64,000 nt of DNA from positions 889,227 through 953,226 of the forward strand of contig NZ_CP101161.1 in NCBI RefSeq assembly GCF_024298865.1, in the 5' to 3' direction. Positions within the stretch are counted from its first letter, which is position 1; the number at the start of each line of letters is the position of its first letter. Position numbers and translations under genes: made by a program. The notes under the pieces are model-generated. The model was not told the origin of the DNA and made no database searches. It was given only the letters and a program-made list of their open reading frames with translations. Of this stretch, positions 25,915 through 34,959 are shown one piece after another. Origin of the DNA: Halorarius halobius. Its GTDB lineage: Archaea; Halobacteriota; Halobacteria; Halobacteriales; Haloarculaceae.

Positions 25915-27461
25915 GCCAGCAGATACAGCGCGAGGCCGCGAGCGACGAGGACCTCCTCGTCGAAGTGAACGGCCTCAAGACGTACTACGAGGAGGGTGGA
26001 CTGATCAACGACAACCCGGTGAAGGCCGTCGACGGCGTCGACTTCGACATCCGTCGCGGCGAGACGCTGGGGCTGGTCGGCGAGTCCGGCTGTGGGAAGA
26101 CCACGCTGGGCCGGACACTCGTCCAGCTCGAGGACGCCACCGACGGCGAGGTGCTGTTCGACGGCGAGGACATCACCACCCTCTCGGGGTCGGACCTGAA
26201 GGAGTGGCGCCGGAACGCCCAAATCGTGTTCCAGGACCCCGAATCGTCGCTCAACGACCGGATGACGGTCGGCGAAATCATCCGCGAGCCGCTCGACGTC
26301 CACGGCTGGCCGAACCTCGCGGTCCGCGTCGAGGGCGGCGACGCTACGGTCACCGGCGACGTACAGGAGGCCGGCGCCGACGCCGACGGCCGCGACATCG
26401 ACATGACGCTTCGGCTGGAGGGCGACGGCTACGAACTGTCGATCCGCGACGGCGTGCCGCTGTCGACGGGCGACCTCGACGTGTCGGTCGACGCGGGTGG
26501 TGGCACCACCGTCGACATCGGGGTGAACAAATCGAAGGGCCGGATGCGCCGCCAGCACGTCCGTGACCTGCTGGAGACGGTCGGCCTTCGCGAGGAGCAC
26601 TACTACCGCTACCCCCACCAGTTCTCCGGCGGCCAGCGCCAGCGGGTCGGCATCGCCCGCTCGCTCGCGCTGGAACCGGAGTTCGTCGTGCTCGACGAGC
26701 CGGTGTCCGCGCTGGACGTGTCGGTGCAGGCGAAGATACTGAACCTTCTGGAGGACCTTCAGAACGAGTTCGGACTGACGTACCTGTTCATCGCACACGA
26801 CCTCTCGGTGGTGCGGCACATCTGCGACCGCGTGGCCGTGATGTATCTCGGCAACGTCATGGAACTGGGACCGACCGAGGAGCTGTTCGAGGACCCCGCG
26901 AACCCGTACACGCTGTCGCTTCTGTCCGCGATTCCGGACCCGGACCCGACGGACGAGAAGAACCGCATCACGCTACGCGGGACGCCGCCGAGTCCGCGTG
27001 ACCCGCCGACCGGCTGTCCGTTCACCACGCGGTGTCCGGCGAAGATCCGGCCGGAGGCGTACCGCGACATGGACGACGACCTCTGGGAGGCGCTGACCGT
27101 CCTCCAGGAAGTCATCCGCGAGCGGGCCACCGCCGACCGGTCGCTACGGGAGATTGCCAAGGAGATGCTCGGGATGGAGACGCGCTTCTCGGACATCACC
27201 GAGATAAACGAGGAGGTGTTCGCCGACGTCGACGTGCCAAGCGACATCCGCCAGCACGTCGACCACGCCGAGGAACTCGTCGCCAACAACGACGAGAACG
27301 AGGCGCTGGAGTATCTCCTCGACGAGTTCGGGAGCCAGTGTGACGCGGAGCGACCCGACCACCACGAGGTGAGCGACGCCGGCCGCATCTCGCTGTGTCA
27401 CCGCCACGAGGGCGGCCACGACCAGCCGGGGGCGATGTTCGCCGACGTGTTCGACTCCTGA
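25911..27461 (+). CDS. dppF: ABC importer ATP-binding protein, DppF-like, with insertion
   Basis: A 516-residue ATPase, against about 320-340 for bacterial DppF. Walker [10 protein letters not shown] is at about 57-65, the Q-loop [15 protein letters not shown] at about 104-118, signature [15 protein letters not shown] at about 238-252, Walker [13 protein letters not shown]. Between the Q-loop and the signature, about residues 135-208 form an extra segment rich in Gly, Asp and Val with beta-strand character. The OPP C-terminal region ([11 protein letters not shown]) is followed by about 125 more acidic helical residues that end with a His-rich stretch (CHRHEGGH). The stop overlaps the next gene by 1 nt. 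Confidence 0.93.
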   Translation: MSQQIQREAASDEDLLVEVNGLKTYYEEGGLINDNPVKAVDGVDFDIRRGETLGLVGESGCGKTTLGRTLVQLEDATDGEVLFDGEDITTLSGSDLKEWRRNAQIVFQDPESSLNDRMTVGEIIREPLDVHGWPNLAVRVEGGDATVTGDVQEAGADADGRDIDMTLRLEGDGYELSIRDGVPLSTGDLDVSVDAGGGTTVDIGVNKSKGRMRRQHVRDLLETVGLREEHYYRYPHQFSGGQRQRVGIARSLALEPEFVVLDEPVSALDVSVQAKILNLLEDLQNEFGLTYLFIAHDLSVVRHICDRVAVMYLGNVMELGPTEELFEDPANPYTLSLLSAIPDPDPTDEKNRITLRGTPPSPRDPPTGCPFTTRCPAKIRPEAYRDMDDDLWEALTVLQEVIRERATADRSLREIAKEMLGMETRFSDITEINEEVFADVDVPSDIRQHVDHAEELVANNDENEALEYLLDEFGSQCDAERPDHHEVSDAGRISLCHRHEGGHDQPGAMFADVFDS

Positions 27462-27916
27462 TGGCGGGGCGGCCGCCGCGCTGGGCGTTGCGGGCGCTCG
27501 ACGGCCTCCAGTACGGGGTCGCGCTCACGCTCACCGTCGCGGCGGTGGCGACGGCTGCGCCGTACCTGTTCGCGCTCGTCGGCGTCGGCGCCGACTCGCT
27601 GTCGGGGGTCAACCCCGTGCTGTCGGTCCAGTACGTGCTGTTCTTCGGCGGGTTCGCCGCGATGGCGCTGGGTGCGCTGAAACTGCGGCCCGACGCACCG
27701 TACAAGGAGAACTCGCGGCTCACGCTGTCGATGTCGAACACCGGCGCCTCGACCGACGGCGGATTCGCCGAGCAGGTGGCGGACCTGCCGCCGCTTGGCC
27801 GGTACGACCCGGGGGAGGGCGAGCGGCTCTCGGGCGGCGGGCGCCTACTCGTCGCCAGCGGCGTGATGCTCCTCGCCTCGTTCCTGCTGGAGCGGCTGTT
27901 CATCGTGGGGCTGTGA
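27461..27916 (+). CDS. Membrane protein trailing the importer operon (151 aa)
   Basis: A 151-residue protein with three hydrophobic segments (about 18-42, 54-74 and 125-150). The cytoplasmic loop has SRLTLSMSNTGAS. It starts at ATG within the end of the dppF gene (TGATG), so it is translated from the same message. I recognise no family; conserved placement would suggest an accessory role in the transporter, but that is inference. Confidence 0.65.
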   Translation: MAGRPPRWALRALDGLQYGVALTLTVAAVATAAPYLFALVGVGADSLSGVNPVLSVQYVLFFGGFAAMALGALKLRPDAPYKENSRLTLSMSNTGASTDGGFAEQVADLPPLGRYDPGEGERLSGGGRLLVASGVMLLASFLLERLFIVGL

Positions 27917-27964
27917 GTCGCCGCACCGACAGATACAACCCCGCGGACGCCCCAACACCGGCAA

Positions 27965-28537
27965 ATGGTCGAAACCGGAGACGAGGAGGTCGACTACGCC
28001 GAGCGCATCGCGGCGAACGCCGACGTCCTGAAGAACGCGTGGGAGGAGACCATCGAGGACATGAAGGCGATGGCCGCCGACATGGAAGAGGACGGCTGGG
28101 ACGCCTTCTACGTGGCCGCCGGCGACACCGCTCCCGAGCATCCGGAGGCCGGTGACCCCGACCGCTGGGGGCTGGTCCACGTCATCCCCGACAACTACGT
28201 CGACGGGTTCGAGGAAGCGTTCGAGACCGGCGAGTTCCCCGAGTACGACGTGTTCCGCCAGGAGGCCAGCGGCGAACTGTTCGGCGTCACCCTGCTGACG
28301 GACCCCGACAGCCGGACCGCCATCCTCATCGCCTGGAACCTGCGGCTCCACGACGCGACGCCGCTGGTCAACAAAGCCCGCAGTGAGGAGGCGATGTACA
28401 GCCACGTCCAGACGCTGGACGGCACCGTCCACGGCTCGTTCGAGCACGACGCCCCGGAGAAGTTCTTCCCCCGCTTCGAGGAGTACGAGGCCTACTTCTC
28501 CGCCGACTACGACGCCCTCGCGGACGACGACGCGTAA
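27965..28537 (+). CDS. Conserved-looking haloarchaeal protein (190 aa)
   Basis: A 190-residue soluble acidic protein of mixed fold, starting MVETGDEEVDYAER. Segments that look structured are AWEETIEDMKAMAADMEEDGWD, WGLVHVIPDNYVDGFEE and FRQEASGELFGVTLLTD. No catalytic motif. It lies 48 nt after the importer operon on the same strand. No function proposed. Confidence 0.65.
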   Translation: MVETGDEEVDYAERIAANADVLKNAWEETIEDMKAMAADMEEDGWDAFYVAAGDTAPEHPEAGDPDRWGLVHVIPDNYVDGFEEAFETGEFPEYDVFRQEASGELFGVTLLTDPDSRTAILIAWNLRLHDATPLVNKARSEEAMYSHVQTLDGTVHGSFEHDAPEKFFPRFEEYEAYFSADYDALADDDA

Positions 28538-28632
28538 CGGCCACGGACGCCAGTTCTCGACCCCCACGTGGTTCCCACCCGCGAGTCACCACTCACGACT
28601 CACCGCTCGAAACGCCCAGTAGTTATAAATAA

Positions 28633-28646
28633 CCGGTATCTACCGG
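28633..28646. promoter_or_regulatory. Palindrome CCGGTA-TC-TACCGG upstream of the repeat protein
   Basis: A perfect 6-2-6 inverted repeat 40-53 nt before the ATG at 28686. The nonamer ATAACCGGT occurs here (28629-28637) and again at 28662-28670. A TATA-like TTATAAAT lies at 28623-28630, so the palindrome and the direct repeat flank the likely transcription start and could be regulator sites. Confidence 0.45.
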
Positions 28647-28685
28647 AGTAAATTCCAACCCATAACCGGTGTAGGAACGTGACGT

Positions 28686-29198
28686 ATGCTACGCGGAAAC
28701 ACACGAACGCTCGTATCGTTGTTCGTCGCGCTGACGGTCGCGCTGTCGATGTTCGCCGGGCCGGCCGCGGCGGCCGACGGCGACGCCGGCGTCGTCGTCG
28801 AGGGTGACTCGGACGGCGCGACGGTGACCGTCACCGCGAACAACCAGACGCAGTCCATCAGTCTCCCGCCGTCCGACAGCCCGAGCCCGCCGAGTCTTCC
28901 GGGGCTCCCGCTGGCGTCGACCAGCGCCGACCGGAACGTCGACGTGACCGTCGAAGGTAGCACCGACGGCCTCGTCGTCACGGTCGCCGCCAACGGTCAG
29001 GAGCGAACCATCCGTCTCCCGCCGGAGGGCGCGCCGAGTCCACCGAGCCCCGCGACGACGGCCGCCGACCGGAACGTCGACGTGACCGTCGAAGGTAGCA
29101 CCGACGGCCTCGTCGTCACCGTCGAGGCGAACGGGCAGGAGCGCACCGTCCGCCTCCCGCCCGAGGACAGTCCGAGTCCGCCGAGCCTCCCGCTGTAG
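28686..29198 (+). CDS. Secreted repeat protein
   Basis: A 170-residue protein with a Sec-type signal peptide (RTLVSLFVALTVALSMFAG then AAAA, cleaved near residue 29). The mature protein has three imperfect repeats of about 46 residues with the pattern VxVEG(S/D)TDG then VTVxANxQ and a short Pro/Ser linker (PPSPxxPPSLP). The last two repeats share a 56-bp identical stretch, so duplication is recent. No anchor is visible at the C-terminus. The function is unknown; the short beta repeats with Pro-rich linkers suggest a surface or matrix role. Confidence 0.72.
   Translation: MLRGNTRTLVSLFVALTVALSMFAGPAAAADGDAGVVVEGDSDGATVTVTANNQTQSISLPPSDSPSPPSLPGLPLASTSADRNVDVTVEGSTDGLVVTVAANGQERTIRLPPEGAPSPPSPATTAADRNVDVTVEGSTDGLVVTVEANGQERTVRLPPEDSPSPPSLPL
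28926..28981 (+). repeat. 56-bp direct repeat, copy 1
   Basis: Identical to 29064-29119 and 138 bp apart, thus in the same frame (46 codons). It encodes the ADRNVDVTVEG segment of the secreted repeat protein. Confidence 0.85.
29064..29119 (+). repeat. 56-bp direct repeat, copy 2
   Basis: Second exact copy of the unit at 28926-28981. A crossover between copies would delete or duplicate one 46-codon module of the protein. Confidence 0.85.
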
Positions 29199-29354
29199 TC
29201 CGGTCCTCCGACCCGACGCTTTCTCGCACCGACGCCGCCGAAGTGACACTACGGAGCGCCGCCCGACACCGCTCGCGACAACGTGGCGCTCCCGCCGGTC
29301 GCACCACGCGCTCCAAGTGCAAGGACTTAGTACCGGGAACGGGTGAAATGGGGT

Positions 29355-30203
29355 ATGAAGGTCGCTGACGCCATGACGCCGCGCGAGGAACTCGTGACGG
29401 CGACGGTACCGGGTACGCGTGAGGACGTGCTCGACCGACTGCAGGACAACGAGTTCTCCTCCATCCCCGTGGTGAAGGACGGCGAGGACGGCGAGCAGTT
29501 CCGCGGACTCGTCTCGCGGGAACATCTCATCGAGGAGCCGAACGAGGACCAACTGGCGCTACTCGCGGAGGAGGTCGAGTCGGTCTCCTCGACGGCGGAC
29601 CTCCGCGACGTGGCACAGGTCATCGGGTCCGCCGGCCAGCGGCGCGTCCCCGTCGTCGACGACGGCTCGCTCGTCGGCATCATCACCATCACCGACGTGG
29701 TGCGGGCCATCGCCAACGGCGACGTCGACGCCGACAGCGACGTGGAGCCGCTGGCGAAGCACGCGGTCAACTGCGTCTACCGCGACACGCCGCTGACCGT
29801 CGCGGAGCGGGAACTCGCCTACGCCGACGAGGCGTACGGCGTCGTCCTCGACGGCGAGGGCGCCCCCGAGGGGATGGTGACCGAGGTGGACATCCTCGAC
29901 GTCGCCCGCATCGTCGAAGGCGAGGAGTCCACCGGCGACGCCATCGCCGACGAGGACGACGACTGGAAGTGGGAGGGCATCAAGGCCGTCGGCTCCCGCT
30001 ATCTGCCGACCCGGAACGTCGAACTCCCTGCGGAACCCGTCTCGTCGTTCATGACCGAGGGACTGGTCACCGTCTCCGGGTCCAGCGGCGTCGTCGAGGC
30101 CGCACAGCTGATGATATCGGAGGACATCGAGCAGATTCCGCTGGTGAACGGCGACGAACTCGTCGGCATCCTGCGGGACACGGACCTGCTGGAGGCGCTA
30201 TGA
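29355..30203 (+). CDS. Four-CBS-domain protein
   Basis: A 282-residue protein with two CBS pairs (about 1-125 and 130-282). Recognisable motifs are DAMTPREELVTATVPGT at the start, RRVPVVDDGSLVGIITITDVV in the second repeat, GMVTEVDILDV and EQIPLVNGDELVGILRDTDLLEAL. Such proteins bind adenine nucleotides and act as sensors. The ATG at 29355 is preferred over a GTG at 29343. A TTAG-type box lies about 28 nt upstream. Overlaps glyS by 4 nt, suggesting one transcript. Confidence 0.88.
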   Translation: MKVADAMTPREELVTATVPGTREDVLDRLQDNEFSSIPVVKDGEDGEQFRGLVSREHLIEEPNEDQLALLAEEVESVSSTADLRDVAQVIGSAGQRRVPVVDDGSLVGIITITDVVRAIANGDVDADSDVEPLAKHAVNCVYRDTPLTVAERELAYADEAYGVVLDGEGAPEGMVTEVDILDVARIVEGEESTGDAIADEDDDWKWEGIKAVGSRYLPTRNVELPAEPVSSFMTEGLVTVSGSSGVVEAAQLMISEDIEQIPLVNGDELVGILRDTDLLEAL

Positions 30204-31993
30204 GCGAGGGCGAGAACACGGAACTGGAAGCGGTCGCGGAGCTCGCCAAGCGCCGCGGCTTCTTCTTCCAGTCGTCGGGCGCGTACGGCGGCGTCTCCGG
30301 GTTCTACACCTACGGTCCCGAGGGTGCGGCGCTGAAGCGCAACCTCGAGGACGCGTGGCGCGACCGGTTCGTCACCCGCGAGGGCCACATGGAGGTGTCG
30401 GCGCCGGACGTGATGCCCGAACCCGTGTTCGAGGCGTCGGGCCACCTCGACGGCTTCGACGACATGATACTCGAGTGCCCCGAGTGTGGCGAGTCCCACC
30501 GCGCGGACCACCTCGTCGAGGACAACTCCGACGTCGAGGACGCCGAGGCCATACCGATAGAGGAGGTCCAGGAGATGATAGCGGACCTCGGGCTGACGTG
30601 TCCGACCTGCGGCGCGGACCTCGCGGGCGAACCCGTCGAGGAGTTCAACCTGATGTTCGAGACGAACATCGGTCCCGGCTCCTCGCAACCGGGCTACCTC
30701 CGCCCGGAGACCGCACAGGGCATCTTCGTGGAGTTCCCCCGCCTGAAGGAGTACGCCCGCGGCCAACTGCCGTTCGGCGTCGCGCAGGTGGGCAACGCCT
30801 ACCGCAACGAGATATCGCCGCGGCGCGCCCTCGTCCGGGTCCGGGAGTTCACGCAGGCCGAGTTGGAACACTTCATCGACCCCGAGGAGGACGAACCGCC
30901 CATCGAGCGGGTCGCGGACGTGGAACTCCCCCTCTACTCCGCGGAGAACCAGAACGGCGAGGGCGGCATCGAGTACCTGACCGTGCGGGAGGCGCTCGAC
31001 GAGGACGTCGTCGGTAGCGAGTGGGTCGCCTTCTACCTCGGGCTGGCGAAGGGCTGGTACGAGCGGGTCGGCGTCGACATGGACCGATTCCGCTACCGCC
31101 AGCATCTCTCGGGCGAGCGGGCCCACTACGCGGTCGACTGCTGGGACGCCGAGGCCGAACTCGGCGGGGACTGGGTCGAGATTACGGGGTTCGCCTACCG
31201 CTCCGACTACGACCTCTCGAAGCACGCCGCCCACAGCGACGGCGACTTCACGCTGTTCAAGCAGTACGACGAGCCGAAGACCGTCGAGCGGCCGACCGTC
31301 GACCCCGACATGTCGGTGCTCGGTCCGGAGTACGGCGACGTGGCGGGCGACATCCGCGAGGAACTGCAACTGCTCGCGGAGCGTGACCCCGAGGCGTTCG
31401 AGGCCGACACCGTCCAGGTGACGGTCGACGGTGAGGAGTACGGCGTCGACACCGATGTGGCGAACTTCGCCGTCGAGGAGGAGACGGAAGCGGGCGAGCA
31501 TATCACGCCCCACGTCGTCGAACCCTCCTTCGGCGTCGGCCGTCTCGTCTACACCGTCCTCACTCACGCCTACGGCGAGGACGAGGTAGACGGCGAACGG
31601 CGGTCGTACCTCCAGGTGCCCACCGAACTCGCGCCCACGTTCGTCTGCGTCGCGCCGCTCGTCTCGAACGACGACCCGCTGGTGGAGCGGGCCGAGTCGG
31701 TCCGCGAGCGCCTGCGCGAGGCGGGGTTCGAGGTCGACTACGACGACAGCGGCTCCATCGGCCGCCGCTACCGCCGGCAGGACGAGGTCGGCACGCCGTT
31801 CTGCGTCACCGTCGACCACGAGACGCTGGAACGCGACGACTACGACGCCGAAACGGTAACCCTGCGGGACCGCGACTCGACCGAGCAGGCTCGGGTCCCG
31901 GCCGCCGACCTGCCGGAACTGCTCGCGGACCTGCAGGCCGGCGACGCGACGTTCGACGCGCTTCTCGACCGCGGGGACGTCCACCGCGTGTAG
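30200..31993 (+). CDS. glyS: Glycyl-tRNA synthetase (class II)
   Basis: A 597-residue single-chain archaeal/eukaryotic-type synthetase that attaches glycine to tRNA(Gly). Motif regions are GFFFQSSGAYGGVSGFYTYGP (shortened here to its core), LRPETAQGIFVEF, and RNEISPRRALVRVREFTQAE; the C-terminal anticodon-binding domain begins near LQVPTELAPTFVCVAP. A Cys4 zinc site is present: ECPECGES and CPTCG. The frame is open far upstream, but this start overlaps the CBS gene by ATGA and gives the usual N-terminus (MSEGENTELEAV). Confidence 0.95.
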   Translation: MSEGENTELEAVAELAKRRGFFFQSSGAYGGVSGFYTYGPEGAALKRNLEDAWRDRFVTREGHMEVSAPDVMPEPVFEASGHLDGFDDMILECPECGESHRADHLVEDNSDVEDAEAIPIEEVQEMIADLGLTCPTCGADLAGEPVEEFNLMFETNIGPGSSQPGYLRPETAQGIFVEFPRLKEYARGQLPFGVAQVGNAYRNEISPRRALVRVREFTQAELEHFIDPEEDEPPIERVADVELPLYSAENQNGEGGIEYLTVREALDEDVVGSEWVAFYLGLAKGWYERVGVDMDRFRYRQHLSGERAHYAVDCWDAEAELGGDWVEITGFAYRSDYDLSKHAAHSDGDFTLFKQYDEPKTVERPTVDPDMSVLGPEYGDVAGDIREELQLLAERDPEAFEADTVQVTVDGEEYGVDTDVANFAVEEETEAGEHITPHVVEPSFGVGRLVYTVLTHAYGEDEVDGERRSYLQVPTELAPTFVCVAPLVSNDDPLVERAESVRERLREAGFEVDYDDSGSIGRRYRRQDEVGTPFCVTVDHETLERDDYDAETVTLRDRDSTEQARVPAADLPELLADLQAGDATFDALLDRGDVHRV

Positions 31994-31994
31994 C

Positions 31995-32555
31995 ATGGAC
32001 GCGGAGGTCGAGCGCCGACTCGTCCACGCCTCCGGCGGCGTCGTGCCGCTGGCGTGGGCCGTCGACCTCCTCTCGTATGGGCAGTTGCGGTACCTGTTTC
32101 TCGCTGGCTCGGCCGTCGCGCTCGCGCTCGAAGCCCTGCGGCTGTCGGGGACGCTCGACCTCTCGATTTTCGACCGGCTCACCCGCGAGTACGAGCAGTC
32201 GAACCCCGCGGCGTACGCGCTGTACGTGCTGTCGATGACGGCGACCCTGTGGCTGTTCCGGCCCGACGCGGCCGTGCCGGGGTGTCTGATGCTCGCGTTC
32301 GTCGACCCCGCCGCGGGCCTGCTCGGGTCGGGGGAACTCCGGCGGGTCAAACGGACGTTCGTCCTGCTGGCGACGTTCGGGCTGGCGACGCTCGTCGCGC
32401 TCCCGTTCGTGGGGTCGGTGCCGGCGATTTTCGGGGGACTGGCCGCGACGCTCGCGGACGGCGTCAAGCCCGTCGTCGCCGGCTACGTCGTCGACGACAA
32501 CCTCACTATCCCGCCCGCGGCGGCGGCGGCCATCACCGTCGGCCTGCTGGTGTAA
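31995..32555 (+). CDS. Dolichol kinase-like membrane protein
   Basis: A 186-residue membrane protein with about five hydrophobic segments. It starts HASGGVVPLAW and has the FVDPAAGLLGSGEL region of the dolichol kinase / CTP-dependent polyprenol kinase group, which phosphorylates polyprenol for glycosylation. It follows glyS by 1 nt. It is shorter than the yeast enzyme but like other haloarchaeal members. The ATG is 2 nt after the glyS stop. Assignment rests on topology and motif order only. Confidence 0.65.
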   Translation: MDAEVERRLVHASGGVVPLAWAVDLLSYGQLRYLFLAGSAVALALEALRLSGTLDLSIFDRLTREYEQSNPAAYALYVLSMTATLWLFRPDAAVPGCLMLAFVDPAAGLLGSGELRRVKRTFVLLATFGLATLVALPFVGSVPAIFGGLAATLADGVKPVVAGYVVDDNLTIPPAAAAAITVGLLV

Positions 32556-33722
32556 TCACGCCGTGGACGCCCGCGCGACCAGTCGCTCGACCGGCCCGGA
32601 GTAGCGCATCAGCACCGTCCCGAGGACGCTCATCACCAACACGTAGCCGACGGCGACCGACGCCACCTCCGGAAGGCCAGCGGAGAGTGCCAGCGCCGCG
32701 ATGACCAGCGAGAACTCGCCGCGGGCGACCAGTCCCAGCCCGGTCCGGACGGAGCGGCGACCCGACAGCCCGTAGGCGCGACCCCCCGCGTAGCCGCTGG
32801 CGAACTTCGTGACCGCGGTGACGACCGCCAGTACGAACACGGGGCCGACGACGCCCGCGACGGTGGCGGGGTCGGTCTTGAGGCCGATGGCGAAGAAGAA
32901 CACCGCGGCGTAGATGTCCCGCTCGGAGACGAGCACGCGCTCGATGCGCTCGACGTGGTCCGTGCCGGCGAACGCCGTCCCGAGGAAGAAGGCGGCGACG
33001 GCCTCGCTGACGCCGACCGCCAGCGCGACCCCACCGACCAGCACCGCGAGCGCGAGTACCCGGAGGACGAACAGTTCGTCCGAGTCGGTCTCGAACAGGC
33101 GGTCGAGCAGGGGGGTTCCGACGGTCGCCAGCACCAACAGGCCGGCGATGACTCCGCCGGCGATAGCCAGCGACCGGAGGACGGTGGCGGTGCCGCCCCC
33201 GCCGAGCAGGGCGGCGACGACGGCGAGGTAGACGGCGATGAGCACGTCCTCGAACACGAGGACGCCGAGGATGGCCTCGCTCTCGGGGTCGGCTATCCAG
33301 CCCAAATCGACGAGCGTCTTGGTGACGACCGCCGACGAGGAGATGTAGGTGACGCCCGCCAGGAGGAGCGCCCCGAGCGGGCCGAACCCGAGCGCGAGCG
33401 CGAGCAGGCCGCCGGCGGTGAAGTTGACGAGGAAGTCGACGCCGCCGGCCCGCAACATCCGGTCGCCGCTGTCGACGAGGCGGCCGACGTTGAACTCCAG
33501 ACCGATGAAGAACAGCAGGAGGACGACCCCTAGCTCCGACAGCAGGTCGATGAACTCGCGGCTCTCGACGACCGACAGCGCCTCGACCGGCGAGAACGGG
33601 CCGACCAGCAGGCCGACGAGGATGTACGCGGGGATGACCGACTGGTCGAGCCGCGCCGCGACGGCGCCGCCGACGGCGATGACACCGAGGACGACGCCCG
33701 CCTCGACGAGCAGGGCGGCCAT
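32556..33722 (-). CDS. Cation/proton antiporter (CPA2, KefB-like)
   Basis: A 388-residue protein with about 12 transmembrane segments. The DLLSELGVVLLLFFIGLEF segment and GLGLVARGEFSLVIAALAL (sequence shortened) are typical of CPA2 antiporters. The Asp-pair residues near the middle of the membrane are not both identifiable here. It overlaps its regulator by 1 nt (TGATG) and is convergent, with no gap, with the dolichol kinase-like gene. Usually exchanges K+ or Na+ for protons. Confidence 0.88.
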   Translation of the reverse strand: MAALLVEAGVVLGVIAVGGAVAARLDQSVIPAYILVGLLVGPFSPVEALSVVESREFIDLLSELGVVLLLFFIGLEFNVGRLVDSGDRMLRAGGVDFLVNFTAGGLLALALGFGPLGALLLAGVTYISSSAVVTKTLVDLGWIADPESEAILGVLVFEDVLIAVYLAVVAALLGGGGTATVLRSLAIAGGVIAGLLVLATVGTPLLDRLFETDSDELFVLRVLALAVLVGGVALAVGVSEAVAAFFLGTAFAGTDHVERIERVLVSERDIYAAVFFFAIGLKTDPATVAGVVGPVFVLAVVTAVTKFASGYAGGRAYGLSGRRSVRTGLGLVARGEFSLVIAALALSAGLPEVASVAVGYVLVMSVLGTVLMRYSGPVERLVARASTA

Positions 33723-34204
33723 CAGTCCCCGCGGACGAGCGCCGCGAGCGCCGACTGCTCCTCGCGGGTGCCGAGCGCGACCAGCACGTCGCCCGCCTCC
33801 AGCGCCGTCTGCGGGCCGGGGTTCGGCTCCGTCTCGTCGCCGCGCTGGATTGCGATGACCGACGCGCCGGTCTCCCCGCGGACGTTCGCGGCGGCGAGCG
33901 TCCTCCCCGCGAGCGGGGAATCGTCGGGTACCTCGGTCCACTCGATGATGGCGTCGCCCAGCGGCACCGACACGTCGTCGAGGTCGACGCTCTCGAAGTA
34001 CGCCCCCTCGAGGATGGAGCCGAGGCGGTTCGCCTGCCGGTTCGTCAGGTCGAACAGTTTCTCGGAGTCGGCCTCGGGCGAGTCACGGCGGAACAGTTCG
34101 ACGCGGCCGTCGTGGTGGAGCAACACCACCGCGCGGGCGCCGTCGCCCACGTCGAGTTCGAACTTCCGGCCGACGCCGGGCACGTCGGTCTCGTAGACGG
34201 TCAT
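33722..34204 (-). CDS. Antiporter regulatory subunit with RCK_C/TrkA-C domain
   Basis: A 160-residue soluble protein. Residues 1-85 form a KhtT-like N-terminal domain (YETDVPGVGRKFEL). Residues about 90-160 form a TrkA-C ligand domain (LAGRTLAAANVRGETGASVIAI then LEAGDVLVALGT). It precedes the antiporter gene and shares the message by a 1-nt overlap, so it should be the gating subunit. The start at 34204 is chosen; an in-frame ATG at 34228 adds eight residues. Confidence 0.88.
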   Translation of the reverse strand: MTVYETDVPGVGRKFELDVGDGARAVVLLHHDGRVELFRRDSPEADSEKLFDLTNRQANRLGSILEGAYFESVDLDDVSVPLGDAIIEWTEVPDDSPLAGRTLAAANVRGETGASVIAIQRGDETEPNPGPQTALEAGDVLVALGTREEQSALAALVRGD

Positions 34205-34287
34205 ACCCTGAACTGGTCGCGCGACCACTACAACGTTCGCGTCGCGGCGTCGCAGTCCTTTTGCGCCGCCGTGCCCTCCCCCCGGAC

Positions 34288-34959
34288 ATGAGCGACTTCG
34301 ACCGGGAAGCCGAGCGCGAGAAACTGCGCGAGCAGTTCGAGCGCGACAAACAGAAGCGACAGGCCTCCGAGCGGATGTCCGAACTCCTGCTCAAGGGCGC
34401 GACGATGACCAACAAGCACTGCGACGCCTGTGGCGACCCCATCTTCCGCCACGAGGGCCAGGAGTTCTGCCCGTCGTGTCACGGCCCCGGCGGCGCGGAC
34501 GAGGCCGCACAGACGGACCAGGCCGAACAGCGACAGCAGGCCGAACAGCGACAGCAGGCCGAACAGCGACAGCAGGTCGAGCAGGACAACCACCAGGAAC
34601 CGCAGGAGCCAACCGAGGCCGCGGCGAACGCGGCCGCCGGACCGGACCAGCACCCCGAACCGGAGCCGGAGCAGGGCGTCGAGGTGGAACACCCGCCGGA
34701 GGGCGCGGGCCACGAAGCGACCGCCGACCCCGCGACCGTCCCCGACCCCGAACCGGACGCGCGCCGGCCCGACCCCGCGGCGGTGGCCGACGCCGCCGAC
34801 GGCAACGACCTCGCGACCGCGCGCGCGTCGCTGGCGCGGAGCCTCGCGGCGCTGTCGAGGCAGGCGGAGGCGACCGACGACCTCTCGCGGAAGCGGGAGT
34901 ACCTCGCCGCCGCCAAGGAAGCCGCGGAGGCGCTCGAGGCGGCCGAGCGGGTCCGCTAG
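34288..34959 (+). CDS. SSSCA1/UPF0148 zinc-ribbon protein
   Basis: A 223-residue protein. Residues 1-75 hold the Sjogren's/scleroderma autoantigen 1 type domain: MSELLLKGATMTNKHC, then a zinc ribbon CDACGDP and CPSC. An 18-bp unit repeated three times gives AEQRQQ copies at about 79-96, followed by a long Pro/Glu/Asp-rich disordered part and a C-terminal helix of about 55 residues. The role of the family in archaea is unknown. Convergent with hef, overlapping by 4 nt. Confidence 0.8.
   Translation: MSDFDREAEREKLREQFERDKQKRQASERMSELLLKGATMTNKHCDACGDPIFRHEGQEFCPSCHGPGGADEAAQTDQAEQRQQAEQRQQAEQRQQVEQDNHQEPQEPTEAAANAAAGPDQHPEPEPEQGVEVEHPPEGAGHEATADPATVPDPEPDARRPDPAAVADAADGNDLATARASLARSLAALSRQAEATDDLSRKREYLAAAKEAAEALEAAERVR
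34522..34575 (+). repeat. Three tandem 18-bp units
   Basis: GCCGAACAGCGACAGCAG repeated exactly three times, coding for AEQRQQ each time, followed by a degenerate partial unit. This lies in the linker after the zinc ribbon and may vary in copy number. Confidence 0.9.
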
